Shown piece by piece: positions 24,836 through 33,554 of a DNA stretch of 64,000 nucleotides. Both the position numbers and the translations under genes were made by a program. This DNA comes from Polyangiaceae bacterium (GTDB lineage Bacteria; Myxococcota_A; Polyangia; Polyangiales; Polyangiaceae): the NCBI GenBank assembly GCA_025936115.1, contig JAICTZ010000004.1, positions 124,001 through 188,000 of the forward strand, read 5' to 3'. The stretch's first letter is position 1, and each line of letters begins with the position of its first letter. The notes under the pieces are model-generated. The model saw only the letters and a program-made list of their open reading frames with translations. It made no database searches and was not told the origin of the DNA.

Positions 24836-27800
24836 TTACGCCTGCGCGAGCGCCGTGCTCGCGTCCTTGCCGCGGGAAAGGCGGCGGCCGAGGCGATCCA
24901 TGTACAGGTAAATCACGGGCGTCGTGTAGAGCGTCAGCACTTGGGAGACCAAGAGTCCGCCGACGATGCTGATGCCGAGCGGCCGCCTGAGCTCGGACCC
25001 CATGCCCGTGCCGAGCGCGAGCGGCAGCGCGCCGAGCAGCGCCGCCATCGTCGTCATCATGATCGGCCGGAAGCGCAGCAGGCATGCTTGATGAATCGCC
25101 TCGAGCGGCGTGATGCCCTGATCGCGCTCCGCCTCCAGCGCAAAATCGATCATCATGATGGCGTTCTTCTTCACGATGCCAATCAAGAGCACGACGCCGA
25201 TGAGGGCGATCACGTTGAAGTCGCTCTTGCACACGATGAGCGCGAGCAGGGCCCCCACGCCCGCGGACGGCAACGTGCTCAAAATCGTGATGGGGTGGAT
25301 GTAGCTCTCGTAGAGCACGCCGAGCACGATGTAGACGGTGATGAGCGCCGCGAGGATGAGCATGGGTTCGCTCGCGAGCGACTCCTGGAAAGCTTGCGCC
25401 GCGCCCGCGTAGTGGGTGCGCACGCCGGCAGGCTTGCCGATGCGCTCTTGCACGGCGTCGATGGCCTTCACGGCGTCACCGAGCGACTCCCCCGGCGCGA
25501 CGTTGAACGACACCGTTACCGCAGGAAACTGGCCCTCGTGATTGAGGGCGAGCGGCGCGGTCGTGGTCGTTTTCCTCACCATGGCGCTCAGCGGAATCGG
25601 CTCGCCGGCAACCGAGCGCACGAACAGCTTGTCGAGCGCCGCGGGGCTGTCGGCGATCTCCGGCTTGAGCTCGAGGATCACGCGATAGAGGTTCAGCTGG
25701 GTGAAAATGATCGACACCTGGCGCTGGCCGAAGGCGTCGTAGAGGACCTCGTCGATCGCCTGCGGCGAAACCCCGAGCCTCGACGCCGTGTCGCGGTCGA
25801 TGGCGAGCGCGACTTGTAGTCCCGCATTTTCCTGATCGCTCGCGACGTCGCGGAGTTTCCCCTCTTTGCGGAGCTCCGTCACGAGCTTGGGCGCGAAAGC
25901 CGCGAGCTCGACCGGGTCGGCGTCCTCGAGCGTGTATTGAAACTGCGTGCGGCTCTGACGACTGTCGAGCGTGAGATCTTGGACGGGCTGCAAGTAGAGC
26001 TCGATGCCGCTCACGCGCGCGAGCTTGGGCCGCAGCCGCGCGATGATGTCCCCGGCGCTGGCGTCGCGCTCCGCGAGCTCTTTCAACGTGATCGAGAGCC
26101 GTCCGCTGTTCGGCGTCGGATTGGTGCCGTCCGACCCGATGAACGACGCCACGCTCTCGACCGCCGGATCCGAGAGCACCACCTGCGCGAGCGAACGCTG
26201 CAGCTCCATCATGCGCGTGAACGAGACGTCGGGCGCCGCTTGTGAGACGCCGAGGATCATCCCGGTGTCCTGCTGCGGGAAAAAACCCTTGGGCACGAAG
26301 ACGGCAAGCGCCACCGTGCAGGCCACCGTCGCGAGCGTGACGAACAGCGTCGTCCGCTGGTGCTCGAGCACGACCTTCAAACCTCGATCGTAAACGCGAA
26401 TTGCGGCGTCGAAAGCGCGCTCCGACCAGGCAAGCCAGGCGGCGGGTCCCGTCTCCTTCACCCCGGGCGGCTTAGGCCGATGCGGGCGCAGGAGGTAGGC
26501 GCACATCATCGGCGTGAGCGTCAGCGAGAGCAGCGCCGACATGCCGATGGACACCGCGAGCGTCACCGCGAACTCCCGGAACAGGCGCCCGATGAGCCCG
26601 CCCATGAACAAGAGAGGGATCAGCACGGCGACGAGCGAGACCGTGAGCGAGACGATGGTGAACCCGATTTGGCCCGCCCCTTTGAGCGCCGCGTCGAACG
26701 GCTTCTCGCCCGCTTCGACGTAGCGCGCGATATTTTCGATCATCACGATCGCGTCGTCGACGACGAAGCCGGTCGCGATCGTGAGCGCCATCAGCGACAA
26801 GTTGTTCAGGCTGTAGCCGACCAAATACATCACGCCGAACGTGCCGATGAGCGACAGCGGCACGGCGACGCTCGGAATCAACGTCGCGCGCAGATCCCGA
26901 AGGAACAAGAAGATCACGGCGACGACGAGCCCGATCGTGATGAGCAGCGTCTTTTCGACGTCTTCCACGGACGCGCGCACCGTCTCCGTGCGGTCGCTCA
27001 GAATCTTCACGTCGACGCCCTGCGGCAGCGACGCCGAAAGCTTCGGCAGGAGCGCCTTCACGCGATCGGCGACTTGAATCACGTTCGCGCCCGGCTGGCG
27101 CTGCACGTTCAAAATGATGGCGCGCTGATCGCTCGACCAACCGGCGAGCTGCTGGTTTTCGACGCCGTCCACGACGGTCGCGACGTCGCGCAGGCGCACG
27201 GGCGCGCCGTTCGCGTAGGCGATGACGAGCGGGCGGAAGCCCTCGGCGTGAAAGAGCTGATCGTTGGTGGCGAGCGTGTAGTTCTGCCGCGGGCCGTCGA
27301 TGTTGCCCTTTGGTTGGTTCACGTTCGCGGCGACGAGCGCCGCCCGCACGTCCTCGAGCGACAGCCCCGTGCCGGCGAGCGCCTGGGGGTCGACCTGCAC
27401 GCGCACGGCCGGCTTCTGCCCGCCGTTGATGGTGACGAGCCCCACGCCGGATACCTGCGAAATCTTCTGCGCCAGAATCGAGTCCGCGACGTCGTCCACC
27501 TGATCGAGCGGGAGTACGGTCGAGCTCACGGCGAGCGTCAAAATCGGCTGATCCGCCGGATTGCTCTTCGAGTACGTGGGCGGCGTGGGCAGATCGGACG
27601 GCAACAGGCTCGACGCCGCGTTGATCGCCGCCTGGACGTCTTGCTGCGCGGCGTCGATGTTGCGTTCGAGATCGAACTGCAACGTGATCTGCGAATAGCC
27701 CGAGCTCGAGACGCTCGTCATCTGCGTCAGGGACGGCATCTGGCCGAACTGGCGTTCGAGCGGCGTCGTGACGGAAGAGGCGATCGTGCTGGCGCTGCCG

Positions 27801-27964
27801 CCCGGCAAGTACGTCGAGACGACGATGGTCGGGTAATCGACCTGCGGCAACGCCGAGACGGGCAGCTGCGTGAAAGCAGCGAGCCCCACGAGCAGGAGCC
27901 CCAGCATGATGAGCGTCGTGGCGACCGGACGCCGAATGAACGGCTCCGACATCCCGCCGGTCAT
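24836..27964 (-). CDS. mdtB: RND multidrug efflux pump, MdtB-like
   Basis: A 1042-residue RND pump subunit. The N-terminus (MSEPFIRRPVATTLIML), the TM4 motif FVVDDAIVMIENIARY (D403-D404) and the stretch EKPFDAALKGAGQIGFTIVS are close to E. coli MdtB. Twelve membrane helices and two large periplasmic loops are as expected. The start overlaps the mdtA stop by 4 nt; the internal ATG of MSEPF, at 27952, could also be used. With mdtA and mdtC it forms a complete inner-membrane and periplasmic assembly. No outer-membrane channel gene is in this operon; the TolC-like protein at 41.8 kb is the only candidate in the window. Confidence 0.92.
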   Translation of the reverse strand: MTGGMSEPFIRRPVATTLIMLGLLLVGLAAFTQLPVSALPQVDYPTIVVSTYLPGGSASTIASSVTTPLERQFGQMPSLTQMTSVSSSGYSQITLQFDLERNIDAAQQDVQAAINAASSLLPSDLPTPPTYSKSNPADQPILTLAVSSTVLPLDQVDDVADSILAQKISQVSGVGLVTINGGQKPAVRVQVDPQALAGTGLSLEDVRAALVAANVNQPKGNIDGPRQNYTLATNDQLFHAEGFRPLVIAYANGAPVRLRDVATVVDGVENQQLAGWSSDQRAIILNVQRQPGANVIQVADRVKALLPKLSASLPQGVDVKILSDRTETVRASVEDVEKTLLITIGLVVAVIFLFLRDLRATLIPSVAVPLSLIGTFGVMYLVGYSLNNLSLMALTIATGFVVDDAIVMIENIARYVEAGEKPFDAALKGAGQIGFTIVSLTVSLVAVLIPLLFMGGLIGRLFREFAVTLAVSIGMSALLSLTLTPMMCAYLLRPHRPKPPGVKETGPAAWLAWSERAFDAAIRVYDRGLKVVLEHQRTTLFVTLATVACTVALAVFVPKGFFPQQDTGMILGVSQAAPDVSFTRMMELQRSLAQVVLSDPAVESVASFIGSDGTNPTPNSGRLSITLKELAERDASAGDIIARLRPKLARVSGIELYLQPVQDLTLDSRQSRTQFQYTLEDADPVELAAFAPKLVTELRKEGKLRDVASDQENAGLQVALAIDRDTASRLGVSPQAIDEVLYDAFGQRQVSIIFTQLNLYRVILELKPEIADSPAALDKLFVRSVAGEPIPLSAMVRKTTTTAPLALNHEGQFPAVTVSFNVAPGESLGDAVKAIDAVQERIGKPAGVRTHYAGAAQAFQESLASEPMLILAALITVYIVLGVLYESYIHPITILSTLPSAGVGALLALIVCKSDFNVIALIGVVLLIGIVKKNAIMMIDFALEAERDQGITPLEAIHQACLLRFRPIMMTTMAALLGALPLALGTGMGSELRRPLGISIVGGLLVSQVLTLYTTPVIYLYMDRLGRRLSRGKDASTALAQA

Positions 27965-29253
27965 GGCGCGTTTCCGGCGGGACCTGGTCCGGGCGCGCGC
28001 GCCGACCCCGACGGCGGAGCGCTCGACGCCGAGCCCGCGGGTGCAGCGGCGGAGCTCGCTGCGCTCGCTTTCGACGCCGACACGCGAGCCCCGGGCCGCA
28101 GCTGAGCTTGGCCGTTCACGACGACGACTTCGTCGGGCTCGAGTCCGCTGCCGATGATGGCGCGCTCACCTTCGATCGTGACGACGTGTACCGGGCGTAG
28201 GGCGACCGTCGAGTCCGCACCCACGACGTAGACGAAGGTGCCCTGGGGGCCGTGCTGCACGACCGCGGCGGGCACGACGAGCGCGCCTTTGCGCGTCTTG
28301 AGCTTCACACGCGCTTTGACGAATTGATTCGGCCAGAGTCGATGATCGGGATTCTGGAAGATGGCTTTGAGGCGAACCGTAGCGGTCGCCTGGTTGATCT
28401 CGTTGTCGATCACGGAGAGCTGGCCCTGGCCGAGCGAACGGTCGCCGTCTCGGCTCTGCGCCTCGACGACGAGCGGGTCGTCGCCCATCGCCTCGCGCAC
28501 GGAGAGCAGCTGATCTTCGGGCAGCGTGAAGAGCACGGCGATCGGATCGATCTGCGTGACGACGACGAGCCCGTTCGGATCGGACGGATGCACGACGTTG
28601 CCGGGATCCACCTGCCGAACACCCGCGACGCCGTCGATCGGCGAGCGGATGCGCGCGTAGTCCAGATTGAGCCGCGCGGAGTCGATCTGCGCCTGATCGC
28701 CCTGCAGCTGGGCTCGAAGCTGCGCGACGACTGCTTGCTGATCGGTGAGCTGCTGCTGCGTGATGAGGTTGTCCTGCGCGAGCTTCTGGTAGCGCTCGAC
28801 GTTGACCTCGGCGTTCTTGATATTGGCCTGATCGCGCGCGAACGCGGCCTGCGCGGACTCGAGCTGGATCTTGAAGGGGCGTGGATCGATCTGGGCCAGA
28901 AGATCGCCCTTCTTCACGGACTGGCCTTCGTTGAAGAACACCTTGTCGAGCCGCCCGTCGACCTGCGGCTTCACGGTGACCCGAAAGAACGCCGAGACGT
29001 TACCGATGCCCTCGAGCCAAATCGGAACGTCCTCCCGCGTCACCTTGGCGGTGGCGACGGAGACGATGCGCGAAGCGGAGGCGGATTTCGGATCCGCGGC
29101 AGGGGGGCCGCCGGTCCGCCGGGCACGCACGAGCCAGGCGACGCCGGCGAGCGCGGCGAGCACCCCGAGAACGATCCAGACAACCCGAGCCGTGCGCGGC
29201 CGGCGAGGAACGACCGAAGAAGAGGCAGAGGGCGGCGCCACGGTGGTCGACAT
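27961..29253 (-). CDS. mdtA: RND efflux periplasmic adaptor (membrane fusion protein), MdtA-like
   Basis: A 430-residue adaptor linking the RND pump to an outer-membrane channel. The N-terminal membrane segment (VVWIVLGVLAALAGVAWLV, about 24-42) has no lipobox, as in MdtA. The barrel-sandwich halves are visible at about 90-125 (VKPQVDGRLDKVFFNEGQSV) and 200-225 (YARIRSPIDGVAGVRQVDPG), on either side of a helical hairpin rich in Gln and Ala (130-195). A beta-barrel domain and an Ala/Ser/Pro tail follow. It is the first gene of mdtABC; nothing regulatory, such as a BaeSR pair, is adjacent. Confidence 0.92.
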   Translation of the reverse strand: MSTTVAPPSASSSVVPRRPRTARVVWIVLGVLAALAGVAWLVRARRTGGPPAADPKSASASRIVSVATAKVTREDVPIWLEGIGNVSAFFRVTVKPQVDGRLDKVFFNEGQSVKKGDLLAQIDPRPFKIQLESAQAAFARDQANIKNAEVNVERYQKLAQDNLITQQQLTDQQAVVAQLRAQLQGDQAQIDSARLNLDYARIRSPIDGVAGVRQVDPGNVVHPSDPNGLVVVTQIDPIAVLFTLPEDQLLSVREAMGDDPLVVEAQSRDGDRSLGQGQLSVIDNEINQATATVRLKAIFQNPDHRLWPNQFVKARVKLKTRKGALVVPAAVVQHGPQGTFVYVVGADSTVALRPVHVVTIEGERAIIGSGLEPDEVVVVNGQAQLRPGARVSASKASAASSAAAPAGSASSAPPSGSARAPGPGPAGNAP

Positions 29254-29449
29254 GGAGGGCTCGGCGCAAACATGGCGCTCGGGCTCCGTTTGACCATACC
29301 TCTACCCGACCAGCCGTTGGGGACGGGCTACGAAGTCAGCCCGGGCCCCGACGAGCCGCTGCGGCCGAAGCACGCGAGCGGCCGCCGGCGGGCAAGCCCT
29401 CGAAATTGGGGCGCTTTTGGCGCGTCCCCCGCGCAGAGCTTCGCGTCGC
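29254..29449. other. Gap upstream of mdtA, no gene seen
   Basis: 196 bases between the mdtA start and the end of the next minus-strand gene. It should contain the mdtABC promoter. I see no convincing sigma-70 boxes, terminator hairpin or coding sequence. Confidence 0.4.
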
Positions 29450-30130
29450 TCAGTCGACTTCCATCGTGCCGATCTTCGCGTCGTACATCATGGCGCCGAA
29501 CTCGGAGTCCTTGACGACGATCGAGTAGTCGTTCGGCAACTCGATCTCGAGGTGGTGCGGCACGCGGGCCATCGGCGCGATACCTTTGTCTTCGCCGAGG
29601 AGGTTCAGCGTGATGCGGTCGGCCGTCTCGTTGCCGGGTTGGAATTGCACCCGGTGCCACTTGAGCAGGTTGCCCTTGTAGCGGTTGTAGGTCACCCACC
29701 AGAGCTGACCCGACGGTTCCTTGATGAAGCGAATGAGCTCCACCGGCACCTTGCCGCGCGCTTTGGCGAGGCAAGCGCCGAGGGCACCCGGGTCGTCACT
29801 CTGCTCGGAGCAGCGCGCCTTGGCGGCCTGACCGACTTCCGACTCCTTGAAGTTGAACACGTAAACGAGATTGGGACCGGTGATGAGGTCGGCCGGCGGA
29901 CGGCTGGCCTTGCGCAAGCCGTCGGCTCGCGGGTCGGGCTCTTCCGACGTGGGCTTCGCCTCCTGGCTTGCGGCCGTGGGTTCGGCCGCCTTGGCCTCCG
30001 GTGCGGGGGTCTTCGCGGCGGTTGGCTCCGAGGTAGGAGCTTGGGGGGGCGCAGCGGGCGTGCTCGCACAACCCGCGAGGGTGATGGCCAAGGTCAAGAA
30101 ACGGGAAACGGATCGGGCGTCGATGGGCAT
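29450..30130 (-). CDS. Lipoprotein with Pro/Ala/Glu linker, unknown function
   Basis: A 226-residue lipoprotein from the ATG at 30130: signal SVSRFLTLAITLAGC (lipobox LAGC, residue 20), a disordered Pro/Ala/Glu/Thr linker (22-75), then a folded domain of about 150 residues. That domain has many aromatic residues and two Cys (ARCSEQSD, ALGACLAKARG) and ends DAKIGTMEVD. Phrases such as LIRFIKEPSGQLWWVTYNRY and LKWHRVQFQPG suggest a beta-rich fold. I do not recognise a family. An upstream start at 30268 would put the signal 46 residues in, so it is rejected. It precedes mdtABC on the same strand, at 196 bases. Confidence 0.75.
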   Translation of the reverse strand: MPIDARSVSRFLTLAITLAGCASTPAAPPQAPTSEPTAAKTPAPEAKAAEPTAASQEAKPTSEEPDPRADGLRKASRPPADLITGPNLVYVFNFKESEVGQAAKARCSEQSDDPGALGACLAKARGKVPVELIRFIKEPSGQLWWVTYNRYKGNLLKWHRVQFQPGNETADRITLNLLGEDKGIAPMARVPHHLEIELPNDYSIVVKDSEFGAMMYDAKIGTMEVD

Positions 30131-30299
30131 GCTCTTCGGTTCAGGCTCCGTGTCCTTCGCGCTGGGACGCAGAGCTCCTCCTTCGAATGGTCGAACGACG
30201 AACCGAGCGAGAACTAAAGACCGCTCGAAAAAACGAGTGCGCGCCGCTGCGCACCGCGCGCCGACCACCTACGCCGTGTCACTCACTCGAAATCACTCC

Positions 30300-30319
30300 C
30301 GTGCCCGTAAACGTGCCCG
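30300..30319. repeat. Dispersed intergenic motif CGTGCCCGTAAACGTGCCCG
   Basis: A 20-bp sequence with internal GTGCCC-type hexamers, in the 210-bp gap between two minus-strand genes. It differs by one base from the left arm of the dyad at 43200-43219, and the complement of that dyad's right arm contains the same GTAAACGTGCCCG core. Three occurrences in intergenic DNA of one window suggest a repeat family rather than chance. Confidence 0.65.
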
Positions 30320-30340
30320 ACCGAGCTGGCGCGGTGCCTC

Positions 30341-31783
30341 TCAGGCCGGCGTGGCCTGCACGACCTTACGGCAGCCGAAGTAGCCGCGGCGCTTGATGAC
30401 TTCGCCGATTTCGGGCGGAACCTCGCTCTCCCAGCTGGGGTCACCGGCTTGGATGCGCCGCGCCACGTCGCGCGAGAAGATGCCGAGGCACGCCGGATCG
30501 TAACCCTCGAGCGGCAGGATGTTGCCGCGCTCGACGAGGTGGCCGTAAAGCTTCGCGAGCTCGGGCGCGACGGAGAAGTTTGCGACCGTCGCGAGCTCTC
30601 CGGTTTTCGGATCTTTGAGCGGGTAGACGTAGAGGCGCGTGTCGTTCTTGAACAAGCGTCCGAACGATTCGAGCACGCCGCCCGCGAGATCCGCGTAGTA
30701 CTTCTCGTCGAAGAGCTCGAGCAGGCTCCCGGCGCCGAGCGTGATCGCGACGGGCTTCTGCGTGTAGCGCCGGAAATACGAGACGAGCCGGTAGTACTCG
30801 AAGTAATCCGAGATGAGCACGGTCTTGCCGGCCGCGGCGAGCACGTCCGCGCGCGCGAGAAAGTCGCGGTAATCGATGGTGCCCGACGCCATCAGGTTGC
30901 GCATCGTGATCTCCATCAGCTCCACGATGTCGTCCTTGCCCTCGCTGAGCGACTCGCGAAACTGCGTGCGCGCGCAGCGCAGCATGTCGATGTTCACTCG
31001 CGTCACGGGCCGGAACGATCCGCGCTCGACGAGCACGGGGCGCTTGTAGAGCACCTCCGAGGGCTGCAGCACCTCGCCCGTGGGACCGAACATGGCCGCG
31101 CCCGTGAGCCCGAGCTGCACGAGCCTGAGACTCATCACGCGATTGTCGACGTGCCGGTACTCGATGCCCGAGAACTCGATCATGTCGATTTCGATGCGCT
31201 CGGTGCTCAGGTTGTCGAGCAAAGACTCGACCAGCCGATCCGGGTCGTGGTGCATGAAGGCGCCGTAGAGCAGGTTCACGCCGACGATGCCGAGCGCCTC
31301 CTGCTGCAGCGCGTTCTCGGTATCGAGCATGCGCACGTGGATGAGGATTTGGCTGTCCTGGTCGCGCGGGTGCGCTTGGAAGCGCACGCCCATCCAGCCG
31401 TGGCATTCGTTGTTGCCGCGGTAGCTCTTGGCCGAGACCGTGTCGGCGAACGTGAAGAACGCCGTCGTGTCGCCGCGCGCGTCGCGTAGCCGCTCGAGGT
31501 TCAGCTGCTGCTCGTGGTCGAGCATGCTCTCGAGCCGTTCGCGACAGACGTAGCGGCGCGTTTGGCCGTAAATGGCGTCGCTCACCGTCATGTCGTACGC
31601 GGAGATGCTCTTGGCGATCGTGCCGGCGGCGCCCCCCGAGCGGAAGAACCAGCGCACGACCTCTTGTCCCGCGCCGATCTCCGCGAAGGTACCGTAGCGC
31701 CGCGGATCGAGGTTCACGGCGAGCGCTTTTTGATGCGTGTCGAGCGGTTCGTCGGGGCTCAGGGTCCGGGTGTTCGCGTGCAT
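30341..31783 (-). CDS. Conserved-looking soluble protein of unknown function, about 480 residues
   Basis: A 480-residue cytoplasmic-looking protein (no signal or membrane segment) with no low-complexity sequence, so it is clearly under selection. Notable segments are LDPRRYGTFAEIGAGQEVVR, GGAAGTIAKSISAYDMTVSD, GWMGVRFQAHPRDQDSQI, ILIHVRMLDTENALQQEALG, KTVLISDYFEYYRLVSYFRR and VLESFGRLFKNDTRLYVYPL. I recall similar full-length proteins in other bacterial phyla, all without a firm function, and see no catalytic signature I can name. The ATG at 31783 is preferred; one at 31798 is possible. The C-terminus is basic with a Cys (KRRGYFGCRKVVQ). It stands alone between purU and the lipoprotein gene. 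Confidence 0.85.
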   Translation of the reverse strand: MHANTRTLSPDEPLDTHQKALAVNLDPRRYGTFAEIGAGQEVVRWFFRSGGAAGTIAKSISAYDMTVSDAIYGQTRRYVCRERLESMLDHEQQLNLERLRDARGDTTAFFTFADTVSAKSYRGNNECHGWMGVRFQAHPRDQDSQILIHVRMLDTENALQQEALGIVGVNLLYGAFMHHDPDRLVESLLDNLSTERIEIDMIEFSGIEYRHVDNRVMSLRLVQLGLTGAAMFGPTGEVLQPSEVLYKRPVLVERGSFRPVTRVNIDMLRCARTQFRESLSEGKDDIVELMEITMRNLMASGTIDYRDFLARADVLAAAGKTVLISDYFEYYRLVSYFRRYTQKPVAITLGAGSLLELFDEKYYADLAGGVLESFGRLFKNDTRLYVYPLKDPKTGELATVANFSVAPELAKLYGHLVERGNILPLEGYDPACLGIFSRDVARRIQAGDPSWESEVPPEIGEVIKRRGYFGCRKVVQATPA

Positions 31784-31924
31784 GGGGCGCCTCGGCACGA
31801 GCGTATCTCATACCCATCACGTTTCGACGCGGTGAACACGCGGCGGCACTTTGCGGAGCGCCGCGCCGCCACGCGCCGCCCGCGCCGAGCCGAGCTGCGC
31901 AATCCACGCGGAATCACGGCGGTA

Positions 31925-32785
31925 TCAGTCGAAGACCACGGTCTTGTTGCCGTACACGAGGACACGGTCCTCGAGGTGGGAACGGACCGCGCGCGCGAGC
32001 ACCACCTTCTCGAGATCGCGCCCCTTGCGCGCCAGATCTTCGACCGAGTCGCGGTGGCTCGCTCGCACGACGTCCTGCTCGAGGATTGGCCCCTCGTCGA
32101 GGTTCGGCGTGGCGTAGTGCGCCGTCGCTCCGATGAGCTTGACGCCGCGCGCGTGCGCCTGATGGTACGGCTTGCCCCCGACGAACGCCGGCAAGAACGA
32201 GTGATGGATGTTGAGGATGCGTCCCTCGAAGCGGGCGCAGAGCTCGGCGCCGACCACCTGCATGTAACGCGCGAGCACGACCAAGTCGATGCGTTCGGCG
32301 AGCAAGAGCTCGAGCTCGCGCCGCTCCTGTTCGGCTTTGGTCTCGGGCGTGATCGGAAACTGTACGAAGCGCACGCCGAATTCGCGCGCCGCGTGCTCGA
32401 GCTCGGGGTGGTTGCTCACGACGAGCGCCATCTCGCAAGCAAGCTCGCCGCTCCGGTGCCGGAGCAAGAGGTCGTACAAGCAATGCTCGTAACGCGATAC
32501 GAACAGCGCGACGCGCTTCTTCTGCTGCGCGTAAATGAGCCGGTAGCTCATGCCGAAGCGTTCGGCGACCTCGGCGATCGCACGCTCGAGCGTGTGCTTG
32601 TCGGTCTGCAGCTCCGCCAGATCGAAGCGGATCCGCTGGAAGAACATGGCGGCGACGCCGTCCGTGTGCTGATCGGAATCGAGGATGTTGGCGCCGTGGC
32701 CGTAGAGCACCTGTGCGAGCGCCGCGACGATGCCGCGGCGGTCGGGGCACGAAACGAGGAGCGTCGCTAGCTCGGGCGTAGGCAT
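31925..32785 (-). CDS. purU: Formyltetrahydrofolate deformylase
   Basis: A 286-residue enzyme hydrolysing 10-formyl-THF to formate and THF, which balances one-carbon pools and can feed formate to purine synthesis. An N-terminal ACT domain (TLLVSCPDRRGIVAALAQVL, 1-80) is followed by a formyltransferase-like domain. This has KKRVALFVSRYEHCLYDLL, RILNIHHSFLPAFVGGKPYH (catalytic His) and the LIGATAHYATPNLDEGPI segment (catalytic Asp). Length and domain order match PurU and rule out PurN, which lacks the ACT domain. In PurU the ACT domain mediates Met/Gly control. glyA and gcvPB also occur in this window, though not adjacent. Confidence 0.96.
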   Translation of the reverse strand: MPTPELATLLVSCPDRRGIVAALAQVLYGHGANILDSDQHTDGVAAMFFQRIRFDLAELQTDKHTLERAIAEVAERFGMSYRLIYAQQKKRVALFVSRYEHCLYDLLLRHRSGELACEMALVVSNHPELEHAAREFGVRFVQFPITPETKAEQERRELELLLAERIDLVVLARYMQVVGAELCARFEGRILNIHHSFLPAFVGGKPYHQAHARGVKLIGATAHYATPNLDEGPILEQDVVRASHRDSVEDLARKGRDLEKVVLARAVRSHLEDRVLVYGNKTVVFD

Positions 32786-32865
32786 CGACGACCGGTTTTA
32801 TCACGCGCGAATGTCGGTGAGCGTCGCGAATCGGCCGGCATGAGTTCGATGACGCGGCGACGACT

Positions 32866-33477
32866 TTACTTGGCGGGTGTCGCGACCGCCGCCTCGATGG
32901 CGGCGACGAGCTTCGGATCGTCCGGCTGCGTTTTCGGATCGAAGTACTCGAGCACCTGACCGTCGCGTCCGATCAGGTACTTCGCGAAATTCCAATTCGG
33001 CAGCTTGCCGGACGCCTCCCCGAGCTTCGCGTAGAGCGGTGACTGACCGTCGCCCTTCTTGGTCTGCACCTTCTCGAACATCGGGAAGGAGATCTTGTAT
33101 TTAGTCGAGCAAAACTCCCGGATCTCTTGCGGGCTGCCCGGCTCCTGCTTGCCGAAATCGTTGCTCGGAAAGCCGAGCACCGAGAAGCCGCGGCTCTGGT
33201 AGCGCTCATGCAGCGCCTCGAGCCCCGAATACTGCGGCGTGTTGCCGCAGTAGCTCGCGACGTTGACGAGGAGCGTCACCTTGCCGCTGAAGCGTTCGAG
33301 ACTGGTCGCTTCACCTTCGAGGGTTTTGACGGGCACGTCGTAGACGTTCATGCTGCTGCTCGCGCGTGAGGGGGAATCGGTGATGGTTTTGGAGTCGTGG
33401 CTGCACGCGACGCCGGCGAGACCGAGCGAAAACGGAAGCGCGATCACGCGGATGCGGACGAGTGCGTCACGAATCAA
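32866..33477 (-). CDS. Glutathione peroxidase-family lipoprotein
   Basis: A 203-residue thiol peroxidase of the GPx family. The active-site Cys is C77 in VNVASYCGNTPQYSGLEAL; the partner Gln lies in PSNDFGKQEPGS, and the Trp/Asn in PNWNFAKYLIGRDG completes the tetrad. Unlike the usual cytosolic form, it has an N-terminal signal with a lipobox (LGLAGVAC, C25) and a Ser-rich linker, so it should be a periplasmic lipoprotein. Reductant there is probably thioredoxin-like rather than glutathione. SYCGN replaces the common SKCGF. It is divergent from lhr. Start at 33477 gives the signal at the correct place. Confidence 0.93.
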   Translation of the reverse strand: MIRDALVRIRVIALPFSLGLAGVACSHDSKTITDSPSRASSSMNVYDVPVKTLEGEATSLERFSGKVTLLVNVASYCGNTPQYSGLEALHERYQSRGFSVLGFPSNDFGKQEPGSPQEIREFCSTKYKISFPMFEKVQTKKGDGQSPLYAKLGEASGKLPNWNFAKYLIGRDGQVLEYFDPKTQPDDPKLVAAIEAAVATPAK

Positions 33478-33554
33478 GACTGGACCCTCGAAGGTCTCTG
33501 GGTCCGGTCGCGCGCGGCGTCAAGCCGCGCCTGGCGTGCTAGGCTCGGTGTCTC

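Noticed and set aside
23690..25819. 709-residue plus-strand open frame opposite mdtC/mdtB
   Set aside because: Spans the junction of two RND genes in antisense; composition is Arg/His/Glu-rich with no domain. It is a shadow.
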